Assembly: GCA_028289505.1 (NCBI GenBank)
Contig: JANQPK010000324.1
Coordinates: 1-6,904 of the forward strand
DNA: 6,904 nucleotides
Direction of reading: 5' to 3'
Origin: Cyclobacteriaceae bacterium
GTDB taxonomy: Bacteria > Bacteroidota > Bacteroidia > Cytophagales > Cyclobacteriaceae
The position numbers and the translations under genes are program-made. Of the stretch, positions 5,663 through 6,904 are shown piece after piece (the stretch's first letter is position 1; each line of letters starts with the position of its first letter). The notes beneath the pieces are model-generated. The model was not told the origin of the DNA. It made no database searches and saw nothing but the letters and a program-made list of their open reading frames with translations.

Positions 5663-5682
5663 CCTGCCTGCCGGCAGGCAGG
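5663..5682. repeat. 20-bp perfect palindrome CCTGCCTGCCGGCAGGCAGG (REP-like)
   Basis: A GC-rich perfect palindrome in an otherwise AT-leaning gap, 14 bp before tRNA-Leu. From general knowledge this sequence recurs between genes in many Bacteroidota genomes and gives rise to spurious translated peptides such as PAGRQA or CRQAG; it behaves like a dispersed REP element. Its copy number in this genome cannot be seen from one window. Confidence 0.75.
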
Positions 5683-5696
5683 CTCCTGCTCTAAAC

Positions 5697-5783
5697 GCCC
5701 AGGTGGTGGAATTGGTAGACACGTTGGACTTAAAATCCAATGGCCATCTAACGGCCGTGCGGGTTCAAGTCCCGCCCTGGGTA
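5697..5783 (+). tRNA. tRNA-Leu (anticodon TAA)
   Basis: An 87-nt class II tRNA with a long variable arm. The acceptor stem GCCCAGG (5697-5703) pairs with CCTGGGT (5776-5782), the first pair being G-T, and A5783 is the discriminator. The anticodon stem TTGGA/TCCAA (5724-5728, 5736-5740) holds the loop CTTAAAA with anticodon TAA at 5731-5733. The variable arm has GGCC/GGCC pairing within 5742-5756, and the T arm is GCGGG-TTCAAGT-CCCGC (5759-5775). CCA is not encoded. It decodes leucine UUA (and UUG by wobble). No clear promoter or terminator of its own was identified. Confidence 0.97.
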
Positions 5784-5845
5784 CTTTTCTATAGCAACAC
5801 AACAAAGTATAGTATCTGGATTTCCTCAGCAGCGTTCCCTGGCAA

Positions 5846-6751
5846 ATGAAAGCTACCGCCTACCTAATACATGTTATCTGGATATTGGCCATTCAAAGTT
5901 GTAAACAGGATCAATGGATAGGCATATACGATGGCCAATCTACACTGGAGTTTGACCACTATCTGGGGATACCGGACTCTTCGATCGACCTAGCTGGATT
6001 GAAAAAAGACTGCCTTGGTAATTATATAGAGGGGTTGGGATTGGAAGATTCCCTAGAAGTCTTTTCCATAGCTAATCTTGATGGTGAAAATGTCATATCA
6101 ATTTCTGGCCAGGTGATCGGTGGGCTGATCCTATCTGACATTTTAGCCAATTACCATCTGCGTTTAAAGTTTAAATGGGGTGATAAAAAATGGGATTGGA
6201 TGCAAGGTCGGCCCAAGGATGGTGGTATACTTTATCATCAAAGACTAGGATATAGTCATGAGCTACAGATCCATGAAGGTGATGTTGGAAGTTACTGGGC
6301 TTAAAAAGTGATTCTCGATGTTCCAGCGACTTACACCTGGGACATTCCGGAAGCCATCCTACAGGCTAAGCCTTATTTGGTCCCACTGGTGAATACCTTA
6401 TATGACTCGATGCTAATTTACCAGACCCAGTCCAGGCTTCATCATTTCGATGGTTCGAGTGGTGAAAAAGACTGGCAAATTGTGTTGGCCAATCCACATA
6501 ATGAAAATCCCCATGGAGAGTGGAATACCCTGGAAGTGCTTTGTTACCAGAATCACGCCATTCACATTATCAATGACCGGATAAACATGGTAATTCTAAA
6601 TGCATATTACCAGGAAAATGGACAGCAAATCCCACTTACCTGGGGACGATTGGTTTTGCAATCTGAGGGAGCTGTGATCTATTTTAAAGATATTGAGTAC
6701 AAGTCATTGAAAAACCGGCCGCAGCAATTAGCACCATATCTAACTGGCTAG
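5846..6751 (+). pseudogene. DUF1080 (3-keto-disaccharide hydrolase family) lipoprotein, interrupted by an in-frame stop
   Basis: The frame of 302 codons is whole except for a TAA at 6302-6304 (codon 153). Before it, the sequence has an N-terminal signal with a lipobox-like IQSC (Cys19), then NYHLRLKFKWGDKKWDWM, GGILYH and SHELQIHEGDVGSYWA, all characteristic of the concanavalin-like beta-sandwich of DUF1080 (PF06439). After it, in the same frame, the domain continues with KVILDVPATY, then EWNTLEVLCY, LTWGRLVLQSEGA and IYFKDIEYKSL, the family's usual ending. Nothing is missing but one residue, most simply a Lys, Gln or Glu codon changed to TAA. A GTG at 6308 could restart the second half, but that would be an incomplete domain without signal peptide. 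Members hydrolyse or lyse 3-keto-glycosides at the cell surface or in the periplasm. Here it is either a very recent pseudogene or a sequencing error. Its stop shares bases with the stop of the convergent gene. Confidence 0.85.
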
Positions 6752-6904
6752 ACGCCAAAACGGTGTAAACCGTACAACTCATAGGCGTTATCCCAGTAGA
6801 ATTTCCTCAAAGTTTCCTTGGACAATCCAATCCCATCGATTTTCCAATTTCCCTGTATTGGTGTGGGATGATCGAACTGCTTGGTCTCAGTTTGAAAATA
6901 CTTC
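6748..6904 (-). CDS. Amidohydrolase-2 family protein, C-terminal part (cut by window edge)
   Basis: The last 51 codons of a minus-strand gene entering from the right edge, ending in TAG at 6750-6748. The fragment contains KYFQTETKQFDHPTPIQGNW followed by KIDGIGLSKETLRKFYWDNAYELYGL. A segment of the type YFETxxEYFDHP...GxWKIYGI...LRKxYYENALRLL is typical of the C-terminus of metal-dependent TIM-barrel hydrolases of the amidohydrolase-2 (COG2159) family. The metal ligands and substrate-binding part lie outside the window, so the reaction (hydrolase or decarboxylase) is unknown. It ends with a short extra tail HRFGV. It is convergent with the DUF1080 gene, 4 nt of overlap. Confidence 0.72.
   Translation of the reverse strand, partial: KYFQTETKQFDHPTPIQGNWKIDGIGLSKETLRKFYWDNAYELYGLHRFGV

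Noticed and set aside
5572..5805. Open frame of 77 codons on the minus strand containing RAGLEPARP and SPTCLPIPPPG
   Set aside because: It is the antisense of tRNA-Leu and of the 20-bp palindrome, a well-known source of false genes.
5598..5849. Open frame of 83 codons on the plus strand containing LPAGRQAP and AQVVELVDTLDLKSNGHL
   Set aside because: It is tRNA-Leu and the REP-like palindrome read as protein; the repeated presence of such peptides in databases reflects the DNA, not a protein family.
5697..6304. tRNA-Leu(TAA) as a suppressor of the TAA in the DUF1080 gene
   Set aside because: Anticodon TAA (UAA) reads UUA codons, not the UAA stop; the shared letters are coincidental.

Overview
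The window looks like chromosomal DNA from a member of the Bacteroidota, probably of the Cytophagales type. The sequence-based reasons are a textbook Bacteroidota promoter (TTG, 19 nt, TAACTTTG) in front of a tRNA, a 20-bp CCTGCCTGCC/GGCAGGCAGG palindrome of a kind common between genes in this phylum, A-rich leaders with little Shine-Dalgarno signal, tRNA genes without encoded CCA, and a DUF1080 (3-keto-disaccharide hydrolase family) lipoprotein. The genus assignment is inference.

Positions 1-3039, minus strand: a tightly packed sugar-metabolism operon, read from right to left as Gfo/Idh/MocA oxidoreductase, short-chain dehydrogenase/reductase, ROK sugar kinase and an SIS-domain sugar-phosphate isomerase cut by the window edge. 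The first two genes are joined by a TAATG stop/start overlap, the second and third overlap by 8 nt, and 17 nt separate the last two. Two dehydrogenases, a kinase and an isomerase in one operon suggest that a non-phosphorylated sugar or derivative is oxidised and re-reduced (epimerised), then phosphorylated and isomerised. The substrate cannot be read from the sequence. Divergently placed at 3157-4029 is an AraC-family regulator with a cupin sensor domain, the natural candidate for controlling the operon through the shared 117-bp intergenic region.

Positions 4024-5100: a small SdpI-family membrane protein flanked by two arrays of 7-bp tandem repeats, then, convergent to it, an unrecognised gene of about 205 codons whose N-terminal part may bind DNA. 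A perfect 16-bp inverted repeat (AT-rich, 6-nt gap) lies 7 bp upstream of its most likely start and is the most striking cis element in the window.

Positions 5101-5845: a non-coding stretch with degenerate direct repeats, followed by tRNA-Gly(GCC) with its own promoter and a T-tailed terminator hairpin, several further inverted repeats, and tRNA-Leu(TAA).

Positions 5846-6904: a DUF1080 lipoprotein gene interrupted by a single in-frame TAA at codon 153 with the rest of the family sequence intact in the same frame. It is convergent with the C-terminal end of an amidohydrolase-2 family gene, and the two stop codons share the bases CTAG. DUF1080 proteins act on 3-keto sugars and some Gfo/Idh enzymes make them, so the two ends of the window may belong to related carbohydrate metabolism, though they are not in one transcription unit.
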